Shown here in pieces: positions 46,441 through 61,206 of a DNA stretch of 64,000 bases. The DNA is taken from the NCBI GenBank assembly GCA_021014945.1, contig MU266334.1:160005-224004 (forward strand), given 5' to 3'. Source of the DNA: Leucogyrophana mollusca (taxonomy: Eukaryota; Basidiomycota; Agaricomycetes; Boletales). The notes beneath the pieces are model-generated. The model made no database searches and was not told the DNA's origin. It worked only from the letters and a program-made list of their open reading frames with translations. Every line of letters starts with the position of its first letter. Position 1 is the first letter of the stretch. A program made the translations under genes and the position numbers.

Positions 46441-47437
46441 ATGTCTACAGGAGCATCTACGCCGTCGAGCTCCAAAGCGGCTCCGACAGGAATCGACTCC
46501 GAGCTTGAGCAGCTCTTATCCCGCGAAGCTTCCGCCTTCCAGCGGGAGCTCGAAGTAGAGCGCATCCTCAAAGCGTTCAAACTCAAGTACGCTCTCCGCG
46601 CTCACCAAGCCCACACAGCATAATTATAATCTAATTCCACAGCCCATACGACATCCTCGACATCGACGAGTCCGCCAAGCCCGACGAAATCAAGCGAAAG
46701 TACCGCCAGCTCTCCCTCTGTGAGCCACCGCCCCTCGCGCCTCCGCCCGAGGACCTGCTTGGCTAATGAAATTTGGCATGCGATCCACTGCGTACGTTGC
46801 CTGAAATACAGTCATCCATCCTGACAAGACCCCCCACGCACGTGCTCCAGATGCTTTCGACATCCTCAAGAAGGTCGGTGGTACTGCCTCCGCTCGTGCG
46901 TACTCACCCGAACTGTGTCCCTGCAGGCCGAGTCGGAGCTGAGCGACAAGAACAAGCGCGAGGAGCTGGATGCGGTTATCACCGAAGCGCGCCTGCAGAT
47001 TCTCAAAGCACACGCCCTCCCCGCTTCTACAAATGACGACGACCCGAAACTCAGAACGCTTGTGCCCCCTTTCAAGGAGCAGCTCCGCGCTAAGTCGAAA
47101 GAGCTGCTCATCGACGAGGAGGTGCGGAGACGCAAGTGAGTCGCTTTGCGCTTTTTTACGACTTGGTACCTGATTGGGATGGTCACAAGAGCTGTGAAGA
47201 TGAACTTGGCCAATGAGGGGCTCGAAGCAAGGAAGAAAGAGGAAGAGGTAACAGCGAGGAAGCGTAAGGCGGAGGAGGACAAGACCTGGGAAGGTACGTT
47301 CCATGGGGCACGCATGATTCCCCAACTCAACAACTGTTCCTCCATCTTCAGAAACGAGAGAGTCCCGAGTCGACAGTTGGCGATCGTTCAGCAATACCAA
47401 GAAAAAGAAGAAAACAAAGGTCACCCTCCTCGGCTGA
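46441..47437 (+). CDS. DNAJC8/Spf31-type J-domain splicing protein
   Basis: ATG 46441 starts MSTGASTPSSSKAAPTGIDS and an acidic/helical leader LEVERILKAFKL. The J domain follows: NPYDILDIDESAKPDEIKRK, YRQLSLFIHPDKTPHARAP (catalytic HPD, reassembled across an intron) and AFDILKKAESELSDK. The rest is a long charged helix (LLIDEEVRRRKAVKMNLANE, KEEEVTARKRKAEEDKTWE), ending with a Lys-rich nuclear-type tail, TKKKKKTKVTLLG. That layout is DNAJC8, known in fission yeast as Spf31, associated with the spliceosome. All introns are in phase and the stop is at 47435-47437. Confidence 0.88.
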
Positions 47438-47579
47438 GACCTCGGCTCCCTTAGTAGACACGATTTCGCCCACAAGAAGGGCCGTTGTGTACAACATAGA
47501 ATACAATATGCCCGCCGTCTGTACTTACATCCCGCTGTATCCACGTCAACTTGATATCACAACTGAAGATCCGTATGTG

Positions 47580-49199
47580 TCAGTCCGAAATGGAGATGAT
47601 CTCGTCGTCGGGAGCAGGGCCCGTCCGTCTATGGACAGGCCTCCTCTTTGGTACCTGCACATTCTCCTTGTCATCTTCGTCGTCGTCAATCTCAATTACT
47701 TCTACAGGCAATGGAGCTCGACTTCTCGCCTGAGAGCTAGAGCTGGAGCTCATGTTCGGAGGGCCTGACCGCCCCGAGCCTGAACCGACCGTCGAGTTTG
47801 TCGTCTGCGAGCGGGAAGATGCGGGTCCCGCCGGCATGTGGCCCTGTGACCCCAATGCCTCCATCTCCAGCCTGTCCGCCTGCGCGAGGAATTCCTCATC
47901 CATGTCCATGTCCAAATCATAGTCCGAGCTTGGCTCCATCGGTACCTCCGGTCGGCCGCGCGGCATCGACACAAACGCCTCGAAATCCTCGTCGCTGTCG
48001 ATGATCGGGTCTGGACGCGCGGGGGAGAGGATGCGTTCGCGGGCAAGGGCGGCGGACGGGTTGTTGCTTGCGGCGGCGGCATTTGAGAAGTAGGGCGAGC
48101 GGGCGGTCGTGGAGGCTGATTGGGATACGGGCGGGCGGGACTGCGTTTTAAGGATTTTGGAAGGACGGCCAGAGTCGTCATCGTCGTGCCTTGTACCGGA
48201 TGGGCCCGCCACGGGAGCCTCAGAGGGCATACGTGGGCGGGGAACTGGGGCGGGAGGAGGTGCTCTGACAACGGGAGGAGGCGCTCTGACAGCGGGGGAA
48301 GGCGCTCTAACAACGGGAGGAGGCGCTCTAACAACAGGAGGGGCATCCCTTTGTGCAGGGTTTTCGGGTACGGGCTCGGGTTCAGGTTGTCTACAAGGTG
48401 TTAGCTGTTTTGCGCGTCAGGCAGACACGCCCGCATGATTACGTACCCGAGGCGGCGTCGGAGACTGCGTACGAACAGCTCGTCTTGAAGGACCTCGTGG
48501 TCTGTAGTGTGATGGCCTTTCATGATGATATTTTTTGGTTCGAGAAAGGCGATGCCGTCTCGAATGGCGACGTTCTTCAGGAATAACTAATTCGCCCACA
48601 AAAGCTAAGCATCCCCAAGGAACGCAAGGCGGGATGTTTACCTTGAAGCCTAGCGGCGTTACCCCTAATTCCAGTCCAGGGAGATGTCGATATTCAATAG
48701 CGCGCAACATGACCGATCCATCCGACAGCTCAAGGCTTAGCATGCCTCTCGGATACTTCGGGATCGGGCCTTCATCCTCTTCTGCCTCAGGTGCAAGCCC
48801 TGCCAGATCCGCTCTATCAATCCGCATCTGGCGCGTAGTCTGCAAGCTAAACGCGCTTTGCGCGATATCCGTTATTGAGCGGATCTCGACTAAGATAGGA
48901 TTTCCGGAAAGGGTCGTCTTGTTCATGCCGCCGATGTTTTGGGGCAGGCCTGTCCCTGGTACCATGGAGTCTTCGAGGCTGGACTGGAGGAGCTGGGTTT
49001 CAACGTGTCCGATGAATTCATCAAAGTCTGTGGTGGGGCCGAGGTGGTGCTCGTCCGTAATCCATGCGCAGCAATCTCTAAGCCAGTCCTTGGGATCATT
49101 AGACGCGGTAGGATGAGATAGTGACAGCGTACATACGGCGTCTACAGCCGGTCTGGGGTAATTTTTGTTTACCCACTGCGAGACTGATGGGTGAGTCAT
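47580..49199 (-). CDS. RMI1: RecQ-mediated genome instability protein RMI1
   Basis: Partner of the RecQ helicase and topoisomerase III in dissolving double Holliday junctions. ATG 49199 starts MTHPSVSQWVNKNYPRP, with WLRDCCAWITDEH and FIGHVETQLLQSSLEDSM. The OB-fold follows: PILVEIRSITDIAQSAFSLQ, GMLSLELSDGSVMLRAIEYR, LELGVTPLGFK joined after an intron to LFLKNVAIRDGIAFLEPKNI. The C-terminal half is disordered: four APPPVVR-like heptads, basic and acidic stretches and, near the end, PVEVIEIDDDEDDKEN, which fits a SUMO-interacting motif. A small intron (gtatgt after PAVDA) is likely near 49130. OB-fold identity is firm. Confidence 0.87.
48251..48334 (-). repeat. Four 21-base in-frame repeats in RMI1
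   Basis: Four tandem 21-base units (48251-48271, 48272-48292, 48293-48313, 48314-48334) encode RAPPPVV or close variants (one has SPAV), followed by a partial fifth. The frame is kept, so copy-number change would add or remove heptads without disrupting the protein. Confidence 0.85.
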
Positions 49200-49418
49200 G
49201 TCTCGCTGGTTTTTTATATCACAATTCCCCAAGCCTGCTGCCAAAAACAAAGAGGTCAGTAGGGTAACGGAACGAGATGCACTGAGCCTGGATTAGCCAA
49301 GCCACGACGCGTCGTGTCACGAGCGGCGGAACTCCACGCGAGTCCGGCTAGTTAACTTGTGCTTTCACCGACTTTGACCGATAGACCATGGGCGTTCTCA
49401 TCCTCTAATAGCCTCAGC

Positions 49419-51885
49419 ATGAATATCGCCCGAATATTCCCTTCGCTCAGATCCCGCTCTTTTCTTAACCGCAGAAACTCAAGCTCAATGGCACCACACA
49501 AACTTCCTCGCCTTCCGGTCCCAGAGTTACGCAAAACTCTGGACAGGTATCTCCAGTCCGTGCAGCCTTTCCTCCTTGAGGACGAGGCAAAGGGCGGTCC
49601 GTCTTTTGAGTCCAGCTACACAAAGCGACTGAAGTGGGCCCAGGATTTCGAGACCGGGGTGGGCCGCAGCTGTCAAGAGCGTTTAATAGGTCTGTCCTCT
49701 TTTGCATTCCGTCCCGGCTCGCAGACCTAGAATGAGTCCGCGATTACTCCCAAAGCACTCGACAAAGCGTCGCCTTATAACTGGCTAGACGATAACATCT
49801 GGTTAAAGAAGACCTACCTTGAGTGGAGAGCGCCCCTTCTCATTAACTCCAATTGGTGGTTGACGTTTGTCAACGACCGTATTATCCCGGAGAGCGTCCT
49901 TCAAGGCGGTCAGGAACCTACATGGGATGGCATCTCACCTTGGCAGGTGAGGCGCGCCGTTTGGCTGCTGGATAGGATGCTCGATTTCAAGGAGCGTCTG
50001 ACAGGGTGAGCTGCATTCCTGGCTCATAGTCAGGTCTGGCTAATGAAATCCCCAGACAGGAGTTATACCCCGAGACCACTCGCACAGGTACCCGTTTCCT
50101 CTATGTATTTCTTGGTAGCACGGCTGATACGCCTCAGGCATTTGGTTGCGCGAGAGCACATCGAAGATGTTCAACATCTGTCGTATACCCCAGCCTCATT
50201 GCGATGCCCTTTCAACCGCACCCGCACCCTCCGACACGACATCTCGCCAAGTCATATTGATGATATTCAACTTTTGCTACACCATAGACGTCTGCGATTC
50301 CCATAATAAACGGTTACCCGTGGATATAATCGAGCAACGATTCAAATCGGCTGTTTCTGATGCCCAGTGTCGCGTGCGGAGCGGGGAAACTGCTGTGCCA
50401 ATTGGCGTACTGACTGCCGATGACCGAGACAAGTGGGCTACTGTGAGTTTGTATCGTGTGCTGTGGTACATGGCGACCTCACTCCTATTCCACAGAACCA
50501 CCAACATTTACTTACCCTTTCAACCACCAACCGCGAAACCCTCAAAGTGATACAACAAGCGTTACTGGTAGTTAGCTTAGATAACTACACTAACGACCCC
50601 GACAACTCTGCGCCTTTACTAGATTCCCAGAGCGAGATGGATGCTCACCTGCATAACGTCCGTTCTGCACGCGATGCTCATAACCGCTGGTTCGACAAAG
50701 CCTTGACTCTCGTGGTCGAGAGCAATTCCCGAGCGGGGGCTATGGGCGAGCATTCGCCATGCGACGCACTCGTCCCTAGCATCGTGGCTGAGTATGCCGT
50801 GGTCGAAGAGATAGATGGTGCTTCGTTCTCTTCTCCGGCTCCATCGATGGAGCTGCAGCCGGCCGCATCTGGATGGGAGAGACTCAACTGGGTCGTCGAC
50901 AGCAAGATAGAGAGCGAATGCCTTGCAGCGGGACAGCGTGCCCAGACCCTCATCCAAAACTCAGATGACAGCGCGTTCTGGTTCACAGAATACGGCGGAG
51001 ACTGGATCAAGGAAGCCGGTGCGTCTCGCCTTTCCTTTACTGCTGACAATGTACCGAACACGTCTACAGCCAAGCTGTCGCCTGACGCGTATATTCAGAT
51101 GGTTCTCCAATTAGCGTGGTACAGGTCTCGGGGCGAGTTCACTGCAACATACGAGACAGTCTTGACCCGCATGTTTCAACGTGGGCGTACGGAAACTATA
51201 AGGACATTCACTGCCGACGCCCGGGCATTTGTTCTTGCAATGGTTGACAAGTCTTCCTCTGTAGGTGTTTCTTTATGATTGCTACCGCCCACGGGTATGA
51301 CTGAGTGCATCACTCTTCCTTTCATACGACCTTCGCTTTAGCTTGAAACCCGCCACAGCTGTCTTCGCCGAGCCATCCAGACTCACGCGACACTCACTCG
51401 CGAGGGCGCAACAGGGCGCGGCATCGACCGGCACCTACTTGGTCTCCGGCTCATGCTTCGAGAGGACCAAGGTGAGCGCTGCGAACTCTTCGAAGACGAG
51501 CTCTTCCAGCGCAGTCAAACGTGGAAACTGAGCACCAGTGGGCTCAGCGCTGGCCACCAATTCAGAGGGACTGGGTGCGAGCGCTGTTGTTCCACCTTCC
51601 TCGCCTTTATCTCACCTCATTTGTTTGAAGGTTCGGCTCACCATACGAGGACGGCTACGGGATCAATTGTAGGTGTAGTTCTTTCGCGATGATGTACCTG
51701 TGCTGAGTGCTTCGCGCATAGACTTGATTGGTCCTGAGATGGTCGGGTTTTGTATCGAGTCGAAGTACTCGAGCCCACTTACCTCTACTCCTATGTTCAA
51801 GAGTTTGATCGTCGATGCTTTGCACGACATGCGGGAGGTATGTACAGCAGGACTCGAGAACGCTGCCACTCTTGCTCGTCTATAA
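49419..51885 (+). CDS. CAT2: Carnitine O-acetyltransferase, dual-targeting type
   Basis: Moves acetyl groups between CoA and carnitine. ATG 49419 starts MNIARIFPSLRSRSFLNRRN, a mitochondrial-type presequence; a second in-frame ATG at 49488 starts directly before the family N-terminus (MAPHKLPRLPVPELRKTLDR). Further blocks include SYTKRLKWAQDFE, YNWLDDNIWLKKTYLEWRAP, LLINSNWWLTF, the catalytic GEHSPCDALV (His-x3-Asp), RGEFTATYETVLTRMFQRGR and TETIRTFTADARAFVLAM. Near the end comes KLSTSGLSAGHQFRGTGFGS. The C-terminal tripeptide is ARL, a permitted type 1 peroxisome signal. Two starts plus an ARL tail match the yeast Cat2 arrangement for mitochondria and peroxisomes. It is divergent from RMI1. 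Confidence 0.92.
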
Positions 51886-52491
51886 ATCCCCTGTCCTGCT
51901 TCCAAGGCTAGACGAAAGGTACTCATGCTTCCGGCTTCTGCTTTTCCAAAAATTGATCCTTTTGCATTCAGTTTGCCATAGACGGCCTCAAGCTTCGGGT
52001 ACACGACCGCGTGAGGGATAGAGGGAACAGGGCCAGGCAATTGTCGGAAAGTGGTCATCAGATACTATCGATCGCTTAGATCCACTTCACCGGTCACACA
52101 TGGGCACGGGGAGGCGATCGAGCGAAGTTGTACAAGCCAATATGGCAGCCCATTCATCTCCACTCGATCCATGTGATGGTACAATTCGCATGCTAAGACC
52201 GTCCCAAATCGAAAAGAAGGATTGGTTTCCCCGACACAAGCGCCTATTGGTGCTAATAGTGTGGTGCGGTGTGGCAGTCGAGCCATCTCAACCGTCAATG
52301 TGCTTTTCGTCCAACATCAGAATCCTCCCCCTAAATTCAGAGCTAAAACGAGAGCACAGAAAGCGTGAGAAATACGGCTGATTAGCCGCCGGCGATTTCG
52401 CGGACTTGATTTGTTGCCACGTGGACACGCTCCGAGTCCGAGTGCTTGCGACTTGAGAAATTTGAGTCCCGTACCGTGGCGTTCACAAACT

Positions 52492-52854
52492 ATGGCAACT
52501 CCGGTCATCGTAGGTGTCGGTGCTATCACGGCTGCCCTCCTCGGTCGTCAGTTCTTGAAGAGCAGCAGAGGAGCTGCGGAGCAATGGGTGAAGGGAGGTT
52601 TCAAGGCGAAAATGGACCGCAAGGAGGCCATTGCAATTCTGGGTCTGAAGTGCGTTCTATGACCCATACCTTACCATGTAACAGTATTTGACGGCCTTGA
52701 CAGGGACGGACCTACGCTACGAAACAGACTGAAAGATGCTCACAGACATATCATGCTCGCAAACCATCCTGATCGAGGCGGCTCGCCCTACCTTGCGAGC
52801 AAAATCAACGAGGCCAAGGATATGCTAGACAAGACGGATGGAAAGGGTCGGTGA
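52492..52854 (+). CDS. PAM18: Mitochondrial import motor J-protein PAM18/TIM14
   Basis: J-protein that stimulates mtHsp70 at the TIM23 import channel. ATG 52492 starts [20 protein letters not shown], a single membrane segment facing the intermembrane space, then [20 protein letters not shown]. The J domain, reassembled across an intron after GLK, reads [18 protein letters not shown], then [20 protein letters not shown] with the HPD motif, and [14 protein letters not shown] before TGA. Length (about 100 residues) and layout are typical. The N-terminal extension found in yeast Pam18 is missing, as in many fungi. Confidence 0.93.
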
Positions 52855-53333
52855 CGATACGTGTGCGGAGACTCTAGATGGCTACGTTTTCGGTTAGTGC
52901 ACGTCCGGTTCGTTGCGTTCAGACACGGGCTCACTCTGGTTTCTAGGTCCATGCTGTATTTCTATCAACCATACGCAGTATTCTCATAATACACAACCCC
53001 ACCACTCATAATTTTCACCTCTCGAAGATGAGAGCATATATCTTCTGCCGTTTAAGAAGAGTCCAAGCATGGAACTTGTTCTACGGATGCGGCAGACGTC
53101 GACGTACCACTTTCTCCGTGTCCAAGTGTTCGAGACGTGCAATCGTTTGTATGAGTAGTGGTCTCGAGCTTTGTGCTCGGACACAGCTTAAGCTGCGCTG
53201 ACGCTTGAGAGCTCTGAAAGTTTGGAGAGCCAAAATACATGAAACGTTACGCGTTAACCTTGGTACAACCTTCTCGTAGTCGACTTTGCAATTGACTTCC
53301 ACAAGATCCGCGATTGAAAACGGCCTAGTTACA
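52855..53333. other. Intergenic, between PAM18 and EFM4
   Basis: PAM18 3' flank and EFM4 promoter. Minus-strand open frames here lack motifs. Confidence 0.5.
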
Positions 53334-54255
53334 ATGAGCACTGCAGACCTTCAGCCCTCCAAGCTTGGCACCAGAGAACAGTACGTTGTCGTTTCTAAAA
53401 GCTTATATTACGTCCCATTGATCACCACCAATCAGCTGGGACGACGTATACGACGAAGAAATAAGAAACTTCAAGGATAATGGAGAAGAGGGTGAGATCT
53501 GGTACGATTCATCGACTTCCTCCCAGTGATGGCACGAGTAGATCACGATGTCTCCAAGGTTTGGCCAAGAGTCTGTCGACAAGATGGTAGACTGGGCCCT
53601 CGAAAACGTCCCCGTGGATCGCGCTCCCAGCATTCTCGAAGTTGGCAGCGGAAACGGCACGCTGCTATTCGCTCTGGCCGATAAGAGGTACCCGCTCGAT
53701 CGTCTCTCTGGCATCGATTACAGCAGCGGAGCGATTGAGCTCGCGCAGTCCATCTCAGAGTCCCGCGGTTACGAGGCCATCACCTTTAATCGCTGTGATT
53801 TCCTCCGCGAGGACCCACCCCTCCTCCCACAATCGCAACAAGAGAGCCGACACGAGGCTTGGGATCTTATTCTAGACAAAGGCACTTTCGACGCGATCGC
53901 GCTGATGGGGAGGGACGAGAATGGGAACGCTCCAGTTCTTGGCTATCCACAGCGGGTCTTCCAGTTACTCAAGCCAGGAGGTTATTTCCTGATCACTTGT
54001 GAGTAAACGTTGAGTCGGGCAGACAGCATTGTGATGTCGCATCTGCAGCGTGTAATTTCACCGAAACAGAACTACAAACGGCATTCGACGCTTCCTTGGA
54101 GTACCAGTGAGTGGTACCTCTCCGCTCCTTGGACCCAGTGTACGCTTACTGGCCCAATTAGTTCCCGAATACAACACCGAGTCTATACCTTCGGAGGGAA
54201 GAGCGGGAGTGTGTGCTCCAGTGTAGCATTTCGAAAGCCTGTTACTGCCAGCTAA
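53334..54255 (+). CDS. EFM4: Lysine methyltransferase EFM4 (METTL10-like)
   Basis: SAM-dependent methyltransferase that modifies a lysine of translation elongation factor 1A. ATG 53334 starts MSTADLQPSKLGTREQ; an intron follows, then WDDVYDEEIRNFKDNGEEGE. After a further intron come FGQESVDKMVDWALE and the SAM motif SILEVGSGNGTLLFALADKR. LSGIDYSSGAIELAQSI and AWDLILDKGTFDAIALMG complete the core, with FQLLKPGGYFLITSCNFTET rebuilt across an intron. The last exon gives RVYTFGGKSGSVCSSVAFRK, the family's closing strand, ending PVTAS. All junctions are in phase. Confidence 0.92.
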
Positions 54256-54285
54256 GTGCAAGTTAGGTCGACCGTAACTTCGTTA

Positions 54286-57200
54286 TTACAGCCTCGGAAC
54301 ATGGTCCATGCCAGCTTGCAGGGTCTCCCTCGCCACTGCGCACCCCCACTTAACGAGCCCTTCCTCAGCACGGAAGTTTTCCGACATGAAGTACAATAGG
54401 CCAACCCCTAGATTCTCGATACGAGATGCCTTCTTGAAGACCTCTTCAAGATCGCCACGATTGCGCGAAGCCGGGTAGTCGTTAGGGCCATTGCCAAGTA
54501 TCGGGGATGATACTTGGCTGGCAACGAATACTTGGATAAAAAGCTCCTTGATGAACTTCTGCGTCTGGGGCTTAAGGAATGTGAAATCCACAGGCTGAGC
54601 AACCGAGATTACATCAGCCCCCAGTAGGAGTAGTAGTGCATTGCTGCCCTCCCTCACCTTGAGTATCGTCAACGAACAGCAGTCCTTCGCTATCCACCAA
54701 GCATAAGCTTTCGCCACGTTCTTCATGCGCGACGGATTTATGGTCTTCACATTGAACCGACTTCCATCGTCGTCTTCTAGATTTTTGATGACCTCAGCGC
54801 CGCCAACGGTCGTTTCTCCAAGGTCTCGGAGAAAGTCCCATAGGCAGAACTGCAGTGTAATTTTATACGAATGTGATCGCTGGCACAGGTGCTGGCAAAC
54901 GAGCGTATAGTATGGGTTGTACGTTTTTTCCTAGGTGGACGTCAACTCTTTGACTTTTCGGGACCGTACAAGGGAGGAGGCGTACGTTACCACAGCAATG
55001 TAGAGCTACACGGATGATCTCTCGCTGCTGTGTCTCTGTAAGACTTAGCTGCGCCAGTCGCTCGCAGGCGTCGAGGTAATCCTAGGGTACTTTGAGTAGA
55101 CTATCGATCATGAAAGAGTGGACCCACATCACTGCTCATCAGCACCACGAAAATGCTTCGCCGTATATCAGTGTTCATACCCTGCTTCCTGGACAGTTTT
55201 ACGAGTGCGTCGGTGCCGCCATCCTCCACCACTTGTGCTTCGCCAGTTTTTTGGGCGTCTTGGTGTTGGTCCAGTAAAGGATCGCCTCCCCAGGCAGCAC
55301 CGACCAGCCACCACTTCCCTTTGCTCTCTGCCGAGCGAAGATCTTCCAGAGATACGCGCAGCGGCTCGTGCGCCAGTACTAGAGACGGACATCAGCGCCT
55401 TGCGCTGTGCGAAGGAGCCAAGGGTGTTTACCATGGCGCTTCTTCCCCAGTCCTGATAGGAACTTCTTCATCCTCTCTGTAGTATCTCCGCCTTGATGTT
55501 GTGCAGCACTCTTCTTGATCTTGTTATTCTTGAGATTGTTGAGCGTCTCCAGCATGAAGGCTGTCCGAGAGCTGGAAGATAGCACCAATGAATGACCGAA
55601 GATCAAAACGACGTAGATTTCTGTCATACCTCAGCACGCCATCCCGCCCTGCTAGTTTTGTCTGCGCGATGGTGACGATGTCTTTGAGTGCAGTAGGGTC
55701 GTCTTGGCGAAGCTGTTGACCAGAATCTAGCAGAGAAGTCAGCTATGGCTCAGTCGGGCGGTGATTACTCACTTCGCAAGATTTTGAGCAATAGTTCGAC
55801 GCGGAATTCCGTCATGACGTTGTTTAGCAAATCTCGAATGATGTCGTAGACAAGGACGCAGGATATGGTTTGAAAGTTGTACAATTCGGATAGTAGGACG
55901 ATTAGGTTAGAGCATTCTTTCCCATGACCCTCCGGAGGATCGGTCGATTCAGCCATAACTTGCTCGGTTATAGAGGTAAGGTGGCGCTCGTAGGACGAAA
56001 CAACATTTTGTACGAAATATGCCGCTGAGCAACCTGGTGAATAATATCGGTAACAGAGTGATAAGGGACTCTTACCAAACTCAACTCCAATCATCTTATG
56101 TAGGCTGGATACGAATGCAGCATGGAGGACAACGTAGGAATCCAAGAGGACGGAGTGGGATGATATACCGTCGATGATGAGATTTGTTAAGGTTGATGTT
56201 ACATCTGTGAGAACATGAGAGACGATAGGAATTAGCGGAGGCTTCGACGCACCATGTCGCCGATGCTTGCGGTACACTTCTTCGATGCTGTCGAGGATGG
56301 TTGACATATTCTGCTCACTCATTCTGGGGAGGCGTTCATATCATCTCGGTCACTAATGGTTATTCGTACCGATTGATCAAACCCTTCAGTTGTCGAGTAA
56401 GCTTTAGGATTTCTTCTGCCTCATTTGTGTTTCCCTCATCTCGTTTTCGTAGGCTTGGGGGTATATAGCGACCTAGAGCACGTTCCTGAGTTGTTGGCAG
56501 CCGTCGTGAAGCAAGATAATACCTGCTTGTGGGGTTGGGGGCCCGGGAGATCTTCCATTCGACTGCGAAACATCATTAGTATCATCGCCCCCGTCCGCGC
56601 TGGCGTCCTCGGCGTCATCTTCGCCTTCGTCGTCGTCATCGTCGCTTAAGCTACCCCCGAAACCGCTCCATTCCTCACCACTGTCCAACGAAGTTTCTTC
56701 TTCCGAGCTTTGCCCACCTTCATTTGAGTTTTCATCGCCTAGATCTGTATCTGACGAATTCTTGGGTAGATGTGACTGATGGCCAATTGCATGTCAGCCG
56801 AGCATGCGGAACCAGCCCATAGGTACAAACCTGCCGACCAGATGGAAAGATAGAGCTGGTAAAATCCAGCAAGTCTATAATGAAGATGCGAGGATGAAAG
56901 ATGAATCTCCTGGGAGGATAGCATGTGCATACCATCCAGTCCGTCATTATCACTCTTCCCTCGCCTCTGCTTTCCACCGCCCGAGTACTGAAGCTTAGCC
57001 TCAAGATAGGCGATGTATGCATCTTCCTCCTCCTCTTGCCGCGATCGGGGTATTGAGACAGAAGGCAGACGAGCCGATTTGGATGTCAACTTCTCTAACG
57101 CAGTGCTTGCCTTGTTTTGTGCCTTCTCCGAATGTGCGTTCTTATTGGGAGCACGACGCGGCCTGGGAATGGCGCCATCATTATTATCCGCTTGCACAGG

Positions 57201-57398
57201 GGGCTGAGGTACAGCTCTCTGAGATTGCAAAGGTCCCTTTCCCTTCATTTCCGAGGAATCTACGTGCTCTTCCTCCAACTTCCGCCTCTTAAAGTTAGTC
57301 AAAGCAGTGAAATGATCAGCTTTTCTCTTCTTTTTTTCAGCACGCTCCTGTTTACGACTTTCCTTCCGGGTGGCTGACGAGTACCCTTTGCGACCCAT
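54286..57398 (-). CDS. SGD1: Nucleolar MIF4G/MA3 protein SGD1 (NOM1)
   Basis: Ribosome-biogenesis protein of the 40S pathway in the nucleolus. ATG 57398 starts a very basic N-terminus (MGRKGYSSATRKESRKQERA, EKKKRKADHF). Acidic stretches follow (SLSDDDDDEGEDDAEDASAD). The MIF4G domain starts around YIPPSLRKRDEG and includes LSEQNMSTILDSIEEVYRKH, TSTLTNLIIDGISSHSVLLD, LLSELYNFQTISCVLVYDII and FRVELLLKILR, then SSRTAFMLETLNNLKNNKIK. The MA3 domain covers the C-terminal third (VKTINPSRMKNVAKAYAWWI, DFTFLKPQTQKFIKELFIQV, GVGLLYFMSENFRAEEGLVK). The open frame upstream of 57398 has only a TTG start. More than ten small introns are present. Confidence 0.9.
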
Positions 57399-57979
57399 GT
57401 TCAAGCCCGACCGGCCTAGGATTGGACGCTTAGTCCAGTACCGGATGGAAAACAATTAGAACGCTCCCACACCTAAGGACTCTGGAATTTGATCCAATAA
57501 GGGCTTTGGCAAAGTCACCTTTGCCTGGTCTCTTCGGTGACTCATCGTAGATGCTTCCGAACCGAGCTGGTCAAATTCAAATAATCCACACCCAACGCCG
57601 TCGGCGGTTGTTTATTGTTGTGTACCTACGCCTTCTGATTCAAACAGCTGTACACAAAGCACGGCTGTACTGGACCATCCTAGCCGACCTCAATATATTA
57701 TGACAGTCGACATTTGCATGATCCCATTAGTTTTTGGCTGTTCAAACTCAGCCCGGCCTGCCGCCGCATGCTTGAGCAAGCCTTGTGATGGTTCGCCTTG
57801 GTCCATCGCCCGCATGATCGCAAAGGACTAGCCTGACGCTTACCGACTCGGAGCCCAAGCTTGGTTGCACAGGTCCTTCTGCGCGAGTTTCCCTCTGGTG
57901 CCTCTGAGGAGCCGTCTATTCCGATACATCGCGAGCTTGTCGCTCCAAATTTGATCGTCCCGCAGGCATTTTGTGCACC
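57399..57979. other. Shared upstream region of SGD1 and the mannosidase gene
   Basis: About 580 bases between divergent starts. No open frame with motifs; presumably two promoters. Confidence 0.5.
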
Positions 57980-60345
<2,366 letters not shown>

Positions 60346-61206
60346 CAGACACAATGGTGTAGGCGTTATCATTGAGCTATACTAATCAGTCGTGACTTGT
60401 ATATGCACCGAAGCTCGTTAAAACGAAGTGGACCTTGAAGCTTGAAGCTGCTTAGACGCAATCCAACTCAACATCCACCCTCCACTGAGATCCATTTCAG
60501 TGGCCAAATATAGGTACGAGGAGACCACCGGGGCAAGTCTATCCTTGGTTCGAGTTGGAGAAGGTTGAGGACCGATGGTCTGGTGCGGATGCCCTTGCAA
60601 AACGTTCCGGGGCGGGACTCTCACCAGCGCCCTGGATTGACGGATAATGCATCACAGGTAGATGCCCCCCTTAAGGCACTCTGACTTGATGTATAGACAG
60701 TGCTAGAGGAGGTTAGAGGTCGCTCTGCATTATGCTAATCTAGTCCCCCGCACGGCTGGTTGGTATTTTTTTTGGGTTAGGCACAAGCTGCTGCTGCCGC
60801 TAACAGATCTGGTCGGCCGCGGTTAAATCGAGGCTGTGGCCGGCTCAGCTCGGTTCGGTCAGGGGCCCTGGATATCTGTTCTACTTGCACTGTGAAATGG
60901 AGCGGTACCTGGTGAGTCATGACTACTGGGATGTGGGTCACATCCATGAGCCGTACCTTGGCTCAAGTTTGTTCACATCTAAGCCCGGAGACGCTGGGCC
61001 GACACGACAATAAGAACAGCTCGTTGGCTGTGTGCCTTTGCTACAGCGGGTTCTTGTGGGTCGCTGGCGTTTGTATATAAGCCACGTTATCCTTCCACAG
61101 ACCAACATTGTCAACGCCTAAATCCTGCTTTCCGTCGGTTAGTGGTATCGCTCAGCGATACTCGTCTTCTCGGTTCTATGCCACCGCTGATTTTTGAAAC
61201 AAGAGT
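60346..61206. other. Intergenic, about 850 bases
   Basis: Mannosidase 3' flank and upstream region of the dead secreted-protein copy; TATATAA at about 61075 fits that copy's old promoter. No gene recognised. Confidence 0.5.

Noticed and set aside
46690..47544. A 284-codon minus-strand frame over DNAJC8
   Set aside because: It mirrors the true exons and introns of the plus-strand J-domain gene and contains no recognisable domain.
49199..49250. Upstream extension of RMI1 from 49250
   Set aside because: It begins with TTG; ATG 49199 matches the conserved start of the family.
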